A DNA stretch of 56,509 nt from Saprospiraceae bacterium (GTDB lineage: Bacteria > Bacteroidota > Bacteroidia > Chitinophagales > Saprospiraceae): NCBI GenBank assembly GCA_022841745.1, contig JALHQW010000002.1, positions 1 through 56,509 on the forward strand. The letters are read 5' to 3'. Below are positions 41,621 through 51,192 of this stretch, one piece after another. The translations under genes and the position numbers were made by a program. Each line of letters starts with the position of its first letter. Within the stretch, counting starts at the first letter, position 1. The notes under the pieces are model-generated. The model ran no database searches. It was not told the origin of the DNA and worked only from the letters and a program-made list of their open reading frames with translations.

Positions 41621-43972
41621 TCACTGTGCCAGCATCACATCCCCTTTTAGCAACACCACCTCCTCATCGAGGAACTCCACCTCTGCCGTCCATGCGAAGA
41701 CTGCGTTCTGCATCAAATTGCCCTTGAACAGGCCATCCCAGCCAATGCCAGGGCTGTTGGTCGGGAAGTCGTTCAGCTCAAACACATGCTCTCCCCATCG
41801 GCTATAGACGTTGAAGGACTTCACCCGCACGGCCTCGCCGCCAGCGTAAACGGTCAGCAGGTCGTTGATACCGTCGCCATTGGGGCTGAAGGCATTGGGC
41901 ACATAGACCCTGCGGCGGGGGATTACCTCCACGAATATGCTATCGGTAGTCGTACAGTTGTCCTCGGAAGTGACGGTGAGCGAATAGCCCATTGAATGGA
42001 AGATATAAGCCCAAGGGCTTGGGCAATCGGAGCAGGAGAGGCCGTCCACGGGTGTCCAGGCATATTGCTCTGCACCTGAAACAAAATTGGGCCTGAGTCG
42101 GAGGCTGTCGCCGAGCAGCAACGAAGTGTCGGCGCCAAGGTCGAGCACGGGGATGATGGCCGCTTCCAGTTGCACGGTCGTGTCAAGGAGGCAGCCGTAG
42201 GCGTCCTGCACCGAAAGCGTGTAACTGCCCTCGCCGAGGCCCGTGAAGCTGGTGCTGTCTGCAAATGGGCTGTTGTTCAGCGAATACTGATAAGGTGGAA
42301 TGCCGCCAGCCACACTTTGTGCCACGATACTGCCCGTGAGCGGCCCCTCGCAAACGGGGTCATTGAACAATGCCAGTAACTGCAAGGGATTTGGCGAATC
42401 AAGGGGGTAGCTGGCAGTCAGGGTGCACAGGGCTTGGTCGGTGATGGTGACCGTATAAACGCCGATGCCGAGGTTATCGGCCACTGCCGAGTTCGAACCT
42501 GACGACCAGGCATAGGTATAAGGCGAAAGCCCGCCCCCCGCTGTCGCCAATAAATTTCCATCATTTCCATCAAAACAAGAGACGTTGTAGTTGCCATATT
42601 GCGAAGCATCGGCAGTAACGGTGAGTGGGGTAGGCTGGCCCACGTCGGTAAGCACCACCACGTCGTTGCCGAAGGCATCCTGGATATTGATGATGTAAGT
42701 GCCCACGGGCAATCCGGTGATTGTTTCGTCAGTGTTGATAGCGGCCAAATCGCCGTTGCCGCTAGGGCCTGGCTGGCCGAGGCGATACCAATCATAAGTA
42801 AATGGCGGCGTGCCATCCACCACGTTGAAGGTCACAATGCCGTCGGAGCCGCCGTAGCACTGTACCTGGCTCGCCCCGATGTCGGCCTGTATCTCGCAGA
42901 CGATGGTGAACAAATCAAGGTTCACAGTGCTGTCGCAATTGAGCCATGTGCTGAGGTTCTCCTGAAAGATGCCCGTTTGGGTATAGGGATTGCCGCCGAT
43001 CCAGAGCGTGTCGCCCTCGCAGATATTGAGGTCGAGATTGGTCACTCGGTTGGGAGCGGCGGTGATGGTCACCTGCACCACGCTGTCGCAATCAGCGGGG
43101 GTGTCGTAGTGGTACTCGTAGTAGCCTGCGAGGTAGAGCACCGTGTCGGCCACCATGAAGGAGTCGCCACCGCAGAGGTTCTCGAAATAGACCGTTGGCT
43201 CCAGGGTTTCGATGGTCACAAACGTGCAGGTGGGCAATGCCTCGTCGCAGACGTTGCGGGCCTTCACGCAAAGTTGGTAGGTGCCCTCGGCGGGCCAGGT
43301 ATAAGTCAATGAAGTGTCAATTCCGACCGTGCTGCCGTTCACCGTCCATTGGTAAATCGTGGCCCCAGAAATATGTGGGGTCGTATAGGTCAACTGCGAG
43401 CCGGGGCATGCCTGGGTCACGCCGGTGATGGCACCAGTGGCCGTCAACTCAGGCACCTCCGTGCTTCCTTCAACGACACGAATAGTGTAACTGCATACGT
43501 CGCCGCCATTGCCATCCATGGCAAAGAAATAATATTGACCGATGGTCAATGGGTCGGTCGTGGTAAAAATACCGGTCGTGTTGGGCAGGATTTCGCCATC
43601 GCAGTTGGAGACCATCTCGAAGTTCTCGCAATCGGAACTTTCATAGATGGCCACTTCAAGTCCATTCTGTTGTGCGCCTCCGCCTCCGCCGTTCTGGCAG
43701 TTGAAGACGTCCACTGCGAGGGTGAGGTTGACACTGGCCGCCCGGAAGGCAATCCACTGGGCATTGTGGACGGTGGTGGTGCAGAAATCGTCGGGCAACT
43801 CCCCATCAATGCTGGAACTGTTGACGCCCGTGAAGCCGTCAATATCGCAAACCACGCAGGCATCTTCGCAGAAGCTGGTCATGGAAGCAGGGATGCCGCA
43901 GGGCAGGGGTTGCGCCTGCAATTGGACGGACAAGGCCAGGAGTAGCCAAGGTAAAAAACGGATAATTTTCAT
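41621..43972 (-). CDS. T9SS type B gliding-motility-type surface protein
   Basis: A 783-residue secreted protein from ATG 43972 with a signal peptide (MKIIRFLPWLLLALSVQLQA). Residues about 25-170 resemble a Cys-rich jelly-roll domain (CEDACVVCDIDGFTG, YYFFAMDGNGGDVCSYTI). A PKD-like domain lies at about 190-265 (YQWTVNGSTVGIDTSLTYTWPAEGTYQLCVKARN). SprB-like repeats follow (about 365-610): VQCYGGSDGIVTFNVVDGTPPFTYDW, VSCFDGNDGNLLATAGGGLSPYTYAW, and VAGGIPPYQYSLNN. The C-terminus is the gliding-motility-associated CHU_C domain (VYVPNAFSPNGDGINDLLTV, FNVYSRWGEHVFELNDF, GIGWDGLFKG), the T9SS type B signal. It is convergent with the sigma-factor operon. Confidence 0.92.
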   Translation of the reverse strand: MKIIRFLPWLLLALSVQLQAQPLPCGIPASMTSFCEDACVVCDIDGFTGVNSSSIDGELPDDFCTTTVHNAQWIAFRAASVNLTLAVDVFNCQNGGGGGAQQNGLEVAIYESSDCENFEMVSNCDGEILPNTTGIFTTTDPLTIGQYYFFAMDGNGGDVCSYTIRVVEGSTEVPELTATGAITGVTQACPGSQLTYTTPHISGATIYQWTVNGSTVGIDTSLTYTWPAEGTYQLCVKARNVCDEALPTCTFVTIETLEPTVYFENLCGGDSFMVADTVLYLAGYYEYHYDTPADCDSVVQVTITAAPNRVTNLDLNICEGDTLWIGGNPYTQTGIFQENLSTWLNCDSTVNLDLFTIVCEIQADIGASQVQCYGGSDGIVTFNVVDGTPPFTYDWYRLGQPGPSGNGDLAAINTDETITGLPVGTYIINIQDAFGNDVVVLTDVGQPTPLTVTADASQYGNYNVSCFDGNDGNLLATAGGGLSPYTYAWSSGSNSAVADNLGIGVYTVTITDQALCTLTASYPLDSPNPLQLLALFNDPVCEGPLTGSIVAQSVAGGIPPYQYSLNNSPFADSTSFTGLGEGSYTLSVQDAYGCLLDTTVQLEAAIIPVLDLGADTSLLLGDSLRLRPNFVSGAEQYAWTPVDGLSCSDCPSPWAYIFHSMGYSLTVTSEDNCTTTDSIFVEVIPRRRVYVPNAFSPNGDGINDLLTVYAGGEAVRVKSFNVYSRWGEHVFELNDFPTNSPGIGWDGLFKGNLMQNAVFAWTAEVEFLDEEVVLLKGDVMLAQ

Positions 43973-43982
43973 AAACAAGTTT

Positions 43983-44014
43983 CGCCCCGCAAGGTAAGAG
44001 AAACTTGCGGGGCG
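43983..44014. promoter_or_regulatory. strong hairpin in the leader of the type B T9SS gene
   Basis: Perfect 11-bp arms CGCCCCGCAAG (43983-43993) and CTTGCGGGGCG (44004-44014). It lies 10 bases upstream of the ATG at 43972 on that gene's strand, with no T-run. It could block ribosome access, or be a leftover terminator of the CHAT gene. Confidence 0.6.
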
Positions 44015-44105
44015 AGCCTGTGGAGGTGGGGATTTTGTCGGAATGGTTGCATCCCGACAAGGTTTAGCTTATTAAAGCTGGTTGTTAAGCTTATAAACAA
44101 ACTTA

Positions 44106-47100
44106 TTAAAGCTGCTCTGTATAAAACTTATGCAATTCTTCTATTTCATTCTTGCAATCTGAAAGCTTTTTTAGGTTTTCCAAAGCGATGAACTTTTTAT
44201 AGCAATCGGCAATAGCTAAGCGCTCCATTCGGGTAAGGGGAGAGCCTGATAACCGAAGCCAGTTTTTATAATCCCTTTTTATCATGCTCACCAGCGACTC
44301 TCTTTCAGCGGCATTATTGTCATTGTTTCGAACATTAAACTTCAAAAGCAGCCTGTTTTCAGCGAGCAGAATCCTGTTTCTAAGCACCAACCAGTTGTTC
44401 CTGCGACTGTCATCCTTGACAGCATCCCATTCTGCTTCCAGCCGTTTGAGGGAATTGGTCTTTTCCAAGCTTTTAAAGTTTTTGGTGACCTCCTCGTCAT
44501 CTTTGGAGGATAGCAACAGTGTTGATACCCAACCCACAAATGCCGGTAACTTCTGGGACGCCTCACGCTCATTTTTGGCATCGTATGCCTCCCTGAACGC
44601 TTTGGACGCATCTGCCAAGTATTTCTGTTTCCCGGTAACGACCGCCAAGCGGGCTTTTGCCTCAGCACGCCTCATGCAAAGCTTGTAACTAGGCTCTTTG
44701 ATGCCGTCCAGGTAAGTTAGGTAGTCATTGATGCCAGGTAAACTGGTAAGGTCAATTTCATTCGCCTTAGGGTCTTCAGGGCCTGATGGGACATGTTTGT
44801 GAACCGCCAAGGCCAATTCTTTTTCTTCGAGAATGGCCACAAGCCGCTTGTACTCCAAGACCGCTTTTGAAGTGTGGATGGCGCCTTCGGTGTCAAATAA
44901 TTCTTTGAATTTCCCGACGGCTTCCAGCAACATGCCGATTTCCGCAAAACAGAAAGCCTCCATTTCCAATACAGCCCCTGTCTGCTTGAATTCGGATTTT
45001 TCAATCTGGGAAATGATGGAATTTAGCTCGTCTTTAAGCTGGTCCCGCTTGGGATTGTAGGCCGTAAGGTCATTGTACGAGTTCACCTTGTTGAGCCATG
45101 ACTCAAGTTTGATGAGCGCCTGTTTTTCAAGTATGATTTCCTCGTTTTCCTTATTGGAAGAACCATTCCGCTGAAGCTTGAAGAAAGGGTCGCCGTAACA
45201 CTGGTAAGCGCCCCAAGTATTCGTGTTGGGGAATTTGTCGAAACATGCTTTTCTGGCAGCCCGCACGGCTTCGCCGAAGGTTTGGTTGTTATCGCCGAGC
45301 ATGTTGTCGTAAAATATCTCAGCAAACAGTTTGGCAGCCTCGTCGTTGACGGCCCATCCAGCAACGACTACGGCCCTAGCTCCTTTTTTGATAAATGCCG
45401 TGCCGATATTGGCCGCTAATTCGTACCGCTCTGCAAAATAGCGCTCTTTTACCCAGTCCACTTTGCCAAGATGGCAGCAATTGATGAACACCAATTCCGG
45501 CACGCTCGAAAATGCCCCAATCACATCGGGCGTAAGTATGAGGTCTTTGCCCTTGTGCGATAGTAGGATGCCAGTTTGTTCCCGCACAACTTCTTTTTTG
45601 CAGACATCAACAACGGCATTTGGGTCCTTTTTTGGCAAATAGTTGACCACCCCGTGGCTCGCTACGTGCAAGATTCGGTACTCGGTGCTGAGGTGGCGGA
45701 AGATTTCAGAAAATGTGGAATTAATCAGCAGTATCGTCTCAAAATTGTTCCTTTTCAAAAGGTCAGAAACCAGCATTGCTTCTTCCATAGCTGCGGGCAG
45801 CTGGGCGGATGCACGGTCATCGGCTAGCTTGGGGTCACCAATGACCACTGCCCGTTTGTTTGTCACGAGGTTGACCACTGGGGCGGCACTGTCATAAGCC
45901 AATTGCCTGATCATTCCTGCATTGACGCCAACAGGTTGGGTCGCATTTTCATCGTAGTGAAGCATTTCAATGGGATAGCGGGCCGTTTTATCATCCAAAA
46001 TCCAAAGGATGTTCTGTTGGTTGAGGAATGCAATCTTGAAGTCGTTGGGCACCAATAGCTCAAAAAGCGACTTGGCGATGACGGGGTCCCATTCTGGGCT
46101 GAGGTTACTTTCTTCGAGCAAGGCCTCAAGTATCTCTCGGTTGATGAAAACGAACCTTTCGTCCACCCTGGCCCGGCCATTGGAAGCACTTACATAAGTG
46201 CCCGACTGCCCAGAAACGTCCTTTTTTTCAAGTGCAGTGATTCGGGTCCACCATTCCCGTTCTTGGTCGAGGTCAATCATGTCCCTCGCACCACTCATCT
46301 GGGAGAAGCCTTCAAGGCTGATGGGCATGTTCTTTTCGAGTTGGTGCAACTGGAAATAGGCGGTCTCGGCTTTGTCCTTGTAGAGTTCAATGAGTTCAAG
46401 CCTCCCGATTTGGGGGTACCTTTCGCCAATCCTTCTGACGTGCTGGTTGGCATTGGTAATGCCGTTGATGATGGCAGTCATGGCAGTGTTGAGGGAAAGA
46501 TTGGCATAACCAGTGCCTATCAAAATAGACGAAATGCCAATACCGTGGTTGCCCTTGTGGTTGCACAAGCTCAACATATAATCAATGCAGCCCCGTTCCA
46601 CAGCTTTGGAAAGCCGGAACGGAGTAAGGCTTTGTTGTTCGCCCATTCCGATGATGATGGCACTTATGCCAAGGTCATTGCACGGTGGCAACACGATGCT
46701 GGTACCTACCTCGCCGGGATAAACGCCAAGCGTCTCCCGCTCCACTAAGGCATTGTCCATGTAAAAATTGAGGACGGACTCGGCGCTCAAAATACCATTG
46801 CCCCGCAAATGGCCTACCATTAAGGGGTATTTTGCATGTTTCAGGTGGCCATTCACCAAGCTGACAGCCAACTGCACTGTGGTCTCGTCCGTGCGGCCCA
46901 CAAAGCTCGGCTCTGTGCTGAACCCAAGTGCTGCCCTGACTAGGCCTTCGAACGAATTGGGGATGTATTCGTAGGTGGGCAAATCCCTTCGTTCATCTTC
47001 CCCGGCCCGTGTCTTCGGTGCTTTGGTGGACAATCGGCTGGTCGTGCCTTTTTTGAGCAATTCGAGCAGGCCCTCAAAATTCTTATTGTCGTTGGCAAGT

Positions 47101-49616
47101 TCAGCGTGTTCTGTATCCACATAGTACAAGTTCGCAGTAATATCCTTTCTGTCGAAGGGGATGCCGGATGCCCAGGTTACGCTTCCATCACCATGCTCGG
47201 TTCCTTCAAAAACAAGGCGGAGCTTGGGATTCGCTGCCACGGCTTCCTTGAGCACTTTCGTTTCGGTGCTGGCTATCCTGCGCCCATATTTGTCTTCCAG
47301 TGAAAAATAGGCAGGGGTATTGTTCTTTTTGCCCGCTACGTAGATGATGCCGGTCAAGTCTTCGGGGTTTGTATTGGCGGCATAGTCCTTGGCCTGATTC
47401 AATAGCCCATCGCTGGGCAAAGCCCAATTTGAACTATCGGTCGTCTTTTGGAGTACTTCTTTCCATAGGCTCGGCTCATAAAACTCATGGCCACTGTGCG
47501 GCAACAAATCGTACAAACCCGGGAAAAGCACGAAGATTTCCAATAACTCCTTCACGGAATGCACCAAGTCGAGTTTTTGCAAGGCGTTGATGGTGGCACC
47601 ACGCCCCGTAAACACCATTGGAAGAAGGTATGAGCCCCGCCAAGGCGTGCCAAGTAGTATGGCCCTGAATTGGGGGCTATTGTTCTTTAGTTGCTGCCAA
47701 AACTCGCCATGGCGAACCATCAGGTCCTTCACCAAAAGCCCTCCCATGCTGTGCGCAACAATCTGGATATCGTTGGTCTTCTCCAAGATTTCTTGGAGCT
47801 TCAGTTTCAGGCGATTTCCAAGTGTTTTTAAGTCCAGCCGCCAATCGTAGGGGACAACCACAACGTCATAACCTTTTTGTTCGAGGAACTTACAAAACTT
47901 GCCGTATGCCTCGTCTATCACGGAGTCCGCAGTGACGTGGTTGTCAATATCGAGGCGCTTGAGGCCACCGAAGGCCGTTCGGAACAGGTTTATCCACACC
48001 TCGTCGCCTTCTTCGTAAAGGTTCGACCCCATGATGCCGGGCAACAAAACGACAACTGGCTTATTGCCTGTGGCAGCTTTTGGGTATAGGTTGCCGATGG
48101 GCAAATTTGAAAGCCCGCCCCGGCTCCTCATGGCAATTGCATCGGGGCTGAGGTTTTGGAACCCGCTTGGCAGTTCACGCTCCTTGGCCTTTAGTGCGTT
48201 GCGGATACCCGTTTGTACCGATAATGCCTTGAAATAGCTGAGGTGGTGTACTTCTCCTCCCTGTGGCAGGCAATAAACGCTGCCTGGCCGGACTACGCCT
48301 TGGGTCATCGAGGAGGAATCAATGACGAAATCGTTCTTCTTTCCCCAGAAAACATACCTGGCTGCCAGCCATAGTATCAACCTGCCAAGGTTCCAGTTTA
48401 GGCCAGTTGCACCTTGCACCACATAAAGGTCGTGTTCGACGACAGCGTTGCTTTCATCTCGCAGGATGGTAAATAAGCCAGTAATGGAAGAATTGGGGTG
48501 CATGGCCTCCAAGCCGGGCAGCACTTTTATATCGGTTCTTTCATTTGCAGTGGCAATCACAAGTTCCTGCAGCACTTTGAGCACAGGTGTGAGCGGCCCC
48601 GCAGGCGATAGCTTCCTCAGCAAAATGAAAATTGCATTCAGGACGTGGTCAATGCGCTCGCTGAGCAGGCTCGTGCCAGCAGCCGGGCAAGCCACCCGCA
48701 CAAACTTGGTAATCTTGGGCTTTTTCTCTTGCACAAGCCTAGCAACTAGTTCTAGAAATGGCAATTGGTCTTTGCGGTCACGTTTCTTGAGGTATTCCAT
48801 CGCCTGTTGCTTGCTGAATTTTGGCCTGGAAATGCAGTACAGCAGTTCGCCCACCAAGCCACCCCTCGATTGCGACATCAAATGCAATTCCAGCCCAACG
48901 GGGAGCTTGTCCAACAGCGTCACCAAGTTCTCAAATGGACTTTTGGTAAGTGAGCGGTGCTCAAGTGCAAGGATATTGGTCTGGTAAATAGCGCAAATTT
49001 GCGACCATTCCGATTTGCTTTCCTTGAACCCGCCAAAGGAACCCGTCGTATGCGACGCCGTGCCATGGAGCATGAGCAGCACGGGCTTCTTGGGGTCAAT
49101 TTTGTCCGGCTGCGCTTCAAAACGCACTAGGTTAAATTCCGCATCAACCAAGTACAAGCCCTCCCCTTTTGGGTTTCTCTCGTCGCCAAGTATCTTCTTC
49201 TCAAACGCCCCGGCCAATTCCACAGCCGTTGCTTCCCCGAAGCCGTCATTTGCACCACGTTTGAACCATTGGAAAAACTTGACGATTTTCCTGCCCAAAT
49301 CACGGCTGCCATCGCTAACGGTAACGGAGGATGGTAGCTGGAAAACACCGTTTTCATCAATGTCCCGGTACGGATTGCCGGGGTCTTGTGCCAGCAGCTT
49401 TGGCAATTCTCCTGCTTGGGCAAACCAAGTTTCGCCTTCATCAAATGTGATTTCGACCACTTGTTCGTTGCCCAATTTCGTGCTCTGCACCTCGGCCTCA
49501 TCCCGGTCGGATGCAATTTGAAAACGCTCATCTACGTAATCGGCGTATTGGCCATACTGCTCAGGCGTAGTTTGGATTTTTTTGCCATAAAATTTGATGT
49601 TAATGGTGGTCTCCAT
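44106..49616 (-). CDS. giant CHAT-protease protein with two alpha/beta-hydrolase domains
   Basis: An 1836-residue protein with no signal peptide or membrane helix, so cytosolic. Residues 1-150: unknown. First hydrolase (about 150-460): oxyanion turn LMLHGTASHT (182-190) and nucleophile Ser250 in LMSQSRGG. Second, LCAT/lipase-like hydrolase (about 515-850): LLPGIMGSNL (524-533), nucleophile Ser623 in AHSMGGLL and His808 in EHGDGSV. Residues about 890-1065 form a macro-like/leucyl-aminopeptidase-N-like alpha/beta domain (LMVGHLRGNGILSAE, GISAIIIGMGE, SSILIGTGYAN). A CHAT caspase-like domain covers about 1190-1485, with the dyad His1321 (ILHVASHG) and Cys1381 (VFINCCHLG) plus GARAVVVAGWAVNDEAA. 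The last 350 residues are helical. Fused lipase and caspase domains suggest an immunity or toxin-like effector; this is inference. Confidence 0.85.
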   Translation of the reverse strand: METTINIKFYGKKIQTTPEQYGQYADYVDERFQIASDRDEAEVQSTKLGNEQVVEITFDEGETWFAQAGELPKLLAQDPGNPYRDIDENGVFQLPSSVTVSDGSRDLGRKIVKFFQWFKRGANDGFGEATAVELAGAFEKKILGDERNPKGEGLYLVDAEFNLVRFEAQPDKIDPKKPVLLMLHGTASHTTGSFGGFKESKSEWSQICAIYQTNILALEHRSLTKSPFENLVTLLDKLPVGLELHLMSQSRGGLVGELLYCISRPKFSKQQAMEYLKKRDRKDQLPFLELVARLVQEKKPKITKFVRVACPAAGTSLLSERIDHVLNAIFILLRKLSPAGPLTPVLKVLQELVIATANERTDIKVLPGLEAMHPNSSITGLFTILRDESNAVVEHDLYVVQGATGLNWNLGRLILWLAARYVFWGKKNDFVIDSSSMTQGVVRPGSVYCLPQGGEVHHLSYFKALSVQTGIRNALKAKERELPSGFQNLSPDAIAMRSRGGLSNLPIGNLYPKAATGNKPVVVLLPGIMGSNLYEEGDEVWINLFRTAFGGLKRLDIDNHVTADSVIDEAYGKFCKFLEQKGYDVVVVPYDWRLDLKTLGNRLKLKLQEILEKTNDIQIVAHSMGGLLVKDLMVRHGEFWQQLKNNSPQFRAILLGTPWRGSYLLPMVFTGRGATINALQKLDLVHSVKELLEIFVLFPGLYDLLPHSGHEFYEPSLWKEVLQKTTDSSNWALPSDGLLNQAKDYAANTNPEDLTGIIYVAGKKNNTPAYFSLEDKYGRRIASTETKVLKEAVAANPKLRLVFEGTEHGDGSVTWASGIPFDRKDITANLYYVDTEHAELANDNKNFEGLLELLKKGTTSRLSTKAPKTRAGEDERRDLPTYEYIPNSFEGLVRAALGFSTEPSFVGRTDETTVQLAVSLVNGHLKHAKYPLMVGHLRGNGILSAESVLNFYMDNALVERETLGVYPGEVGTSIVLPPCNDLGISAIIIGMGEQQSLTPFRLSKAVERGCIDYMLSLCNHKGNHGIGISSILIGTGYANLSLNTAMTAIINGITNANQHVRRIGERYPQIGRLELIELYKDKAETAYFQLHQLEKNMPISLEGFSQMSGARDMIDLDQEREWWTRITALEKKDVSGQSGTYVSASNGRARVDERFVFINREILEALLEESNLSPEWDPVIAKSLFELLVPNDFKIAFLNQQNILWILDDKTARYPIEMLHYDENATQPVGVNAGMIRQLAYDSAAPVVNLVTNKRAVVIGDPKLADDRASAQLPAAMEEAMLVSDLLKRNNFETILLINSTFSEIFRHLSTEYRILHVASHGVVNYLPKKDPNAVVDVCKKEVVREQTGILLSHKGKDLILTPDVIGAFSSVPELVFINCCHLGKVDWVKERYFAERYELAANIGTAFIKKGARAVVVAGWAVNDEAAKLFAEIFYDNMLGDNNQTFGEAVRAARKACFDKFPNTNTWGAYQCYGDPFFKLQRNGSSNKENEEIILEKQALIKLESWLNKVNSYNDLTAYNPKRDQLKDELNSIISQIEKSEFKQTGAVLEMEAFCFAEIGMLLEAVGKFKELFDTEGAIHTSKAVLEYKRLVAILEEKELALAVHKHVPSGPEDPKANEIDLTSLPGINDYLTYLDGIKEPSYKLCMRRAEAKARLAVVTGKQKYLADASKAFREAYDAKNEREASQKLPAFVGWVSTLLLSSKDDEEVTKNFKSLEKTNSLKRLEAEWDAVKDDSRRNNWLVLRNRILLAENRLLLKFNVRNNDNNAAERESLVSMIKRDYKNWLRLSGSPLTRMERLAIADCYKKFIALENLKKLSDCKNEIEELHKFYTEQL

Positions 49617-49730
49617 TCTGGGTCATTTTAATTATAAAAGAATACGGATAAAGCAAGCTATGCACGAACCGCTGCTCAAGGCTGCAGTATGACTGTTTCG
49701 GGTTGAGAGTTCAAACTTTTTCCTTAGTGG

Positions 49731-49738
49731 CAAAATTA
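49731..49738 (-). promoter_or_regulatory. TAnnTTTG -7 box upstream of the CHAT gene
   Basis: TAATTTTG on the minus strand, 115 bases upstream of ATG 49616. The -33 region is only TTTTCGG. No other promoter-like site is seen in the 257-base divergent gap. Confidence 0.35.
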
Positions 49739-49873
49739 GCCTGCTACCGCCAGAGGCCGAAAAAATGGGCATTACCATTTTAGGTAATAAATCAAACTAA
49801 ATGGCTGATTTTTATCCATCAACACCTATTTAAGGATTTATTCCATCTTCGCATTTTTATAAACAACTGAAAA

Positions 49874-50644
49874 ATGATAGCCATTACCCGTCCCGTCAGC
49901 CCACGCATGGAGGAGTGCCAACTCACCCACCTCGACCGCCAGCCCATTGACGTGCCGCTGGCCGAAAAGCAGCACGAGGAGTACCTCGACGCCCTGCGCC
50001 GCCTCGGCTGTCAAGTGGAGCTGGCCGAAGAACTGCCCCACTGCCCCGATGCCGTCTTCGTGGAGGACTGCGCCGTGGTGCTGCCCGAACTCGCCATCAT
50101 CACCCGCCCCGGCGCCGAGAGCCGCCGGGATGAAGTGCCCAGCATGGCCGACCTGTTGTCGCAATACCGGGAGAAAGTTTTCTACATCGAAGCGCCCGGC
50201 ACCCTCGACGGCGGCGATGTGCTGTGCATCGGCGACCAGCTATGGGTGGGCCTGAGCGCCCGCACCAATGCCGACGCCATCCTGCAAATGCAGGCCATCC
50301 TGAAGCCATTCGGCTATACCGTGGAAGCCGTGCGCATGGGCCAGGGCTGCCTCCACCTCAAGTCCGCCGTGACGCAGGTGGCCGACGACCTTCTCCTGCT
50401 CAACCCCGCCTGGGTCCATCCCGACTACTTCCCCGACTTCGACATCGTCTTCACCGACCCCGACGAACCCGCCGCCGCCAATGCCCTGCTCATCGGGGAC
50501 ACGGTCATCTTCCCCGTGGACTTCCCCCTCACCGCCCTCGCCTTGGTTGACGCCGGGGTGGAGCTGCTGCTCGTTGATAATTCCGAAGTGATAAAAGCCG
50601 AAGGCGGGGTCACGTGCTGCTCGGTGCTGGTAGGGGAGGATTGA
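49874..50644 (+). CDS. dimethylarginine dimethylaminohydrolase-family protein
   Basis: A 256-residue guanidino-group-modifying enzyme of the amidinotransferase/DDAH superfamily, which uses a Cys-His-Glu/Asp arrangement. Motifs: CPDAVFVEDCAVVL (59-70), EAPGTLDGGDVLCIG (106-120), the catalytic His161 in GCLHLKSAVT, and the catalytic Cys in EGGVTCCSVLV (Cys248 or Cys249). By family it should convert dimethylarginine to citrulline and dimethylamine, or a similar reaction on arginine derivatives; the substrate is not proved. Length is normal. The stop codon lies within the first unit of an octamer repeat, and a degenerate copy of the catalytic-Cys end follows the repeat. Confidence 0.9.
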   Translation: MIAITRPVSPRMEECQLTHLDRQPIDVPLAEKQHEEYLDALRRLGCQVELAEELPHCPDAVFVEDCAVVLPELAIITRPGAESRRDEVPSMADLLSQYREKVFYIEAPGTLDGGDVLCIGDQLWVGLSARTNADAILQMQAILKPFGYTVEAVRMGQGCLHLKSAVTQVADDLLLLNPAWVHPDYFPDFDIVFTDPDEPAAANALLIGDTVIFPVDFPLTALALVDAGVELLLVDNSEVIKAEGGVTCCSVLVGED

Positions 50645-50717
50645 AGGATTGAAGGATTGAAGGATTGAAGGATTGAAGGATTGAAGGATTGAAGGATTGA
50701 AGGATTGAGGGATTGAG
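50638..50717. repeat. octamer tandem repeat GGATTGAA, ten units
   Basis: Eight perfect copies from 50638, then two variants GGATTGAG. The first unit contains the stop codon of the DDAH-like gene. Because eight is not a multiple of three, every frame meets a TGA within three units, so read-through beyond the array is not possible at this copy number. Confidence 0.95.
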
Positions 50718-50753
50718 GTGATGTGCTGCTTTGTATTGGTAGGGGAATGGTAG
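50718..50753 (+). pseudogene. degenerate copy of the DDAH-like gene's 3' end
   Basis: After the octamer array the sequence encodes EVMCCFVLVGEW and a stop, matching GVTCCSVLVGED at the end of the gene. Several differences are silent (GTG/GTA Val, CTG/TTG Leu, GAG/GAA Glu). It is in a different frame from the gene. It looks like a duplicated and drifting terminal coding segment carrying the catalytic Cys codon. Confidence 0.55.
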
Positions 50754-51192
50754 GAGGGTGAGGGATTGGGGAGTTTTGCAGCACTAATTTCTTAATTTCC
50801 CTATTTCAATATATTTCCAAAAGAAAAAAAGCCCCCGGGCCTGACCCGACGGCTGTTTATATAATCTCATGAAAAGACGAACTGGGGGAATCACCGCTGG
50901 GGGGTGGTTCCTGATGGTTGCTTGGCGTTTGAATTAAAACTGATGGGTGTTTTATGCAGTTTTCAAGGCCATAACACACATGTGTTATTTTATACATATC
51001 AAAATTTCAACATTCGTGCCAATTGCGCAAAACGTCCAAGCGCAATGCCGAAAAGCCTTGTAAAAAGCTGAAAATTGGGTGACGAAGGTGCGGAAGGAGG
51101 TGTTCAGTGCCAACGAAAGCCCTCAAAACCGGCTTTTGCTTGACAGGTGGGAATGCTACTAATGTCGTCCACTTAAGTGCTTTGCTTAGTTA

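Noticed and set aside
50869-50937. 22-codon frame MKRRTGGITAGGWF
   Set aside because: Too short and without any conserved feature; the Gly-Gly is not preceded by a leader-like helix.
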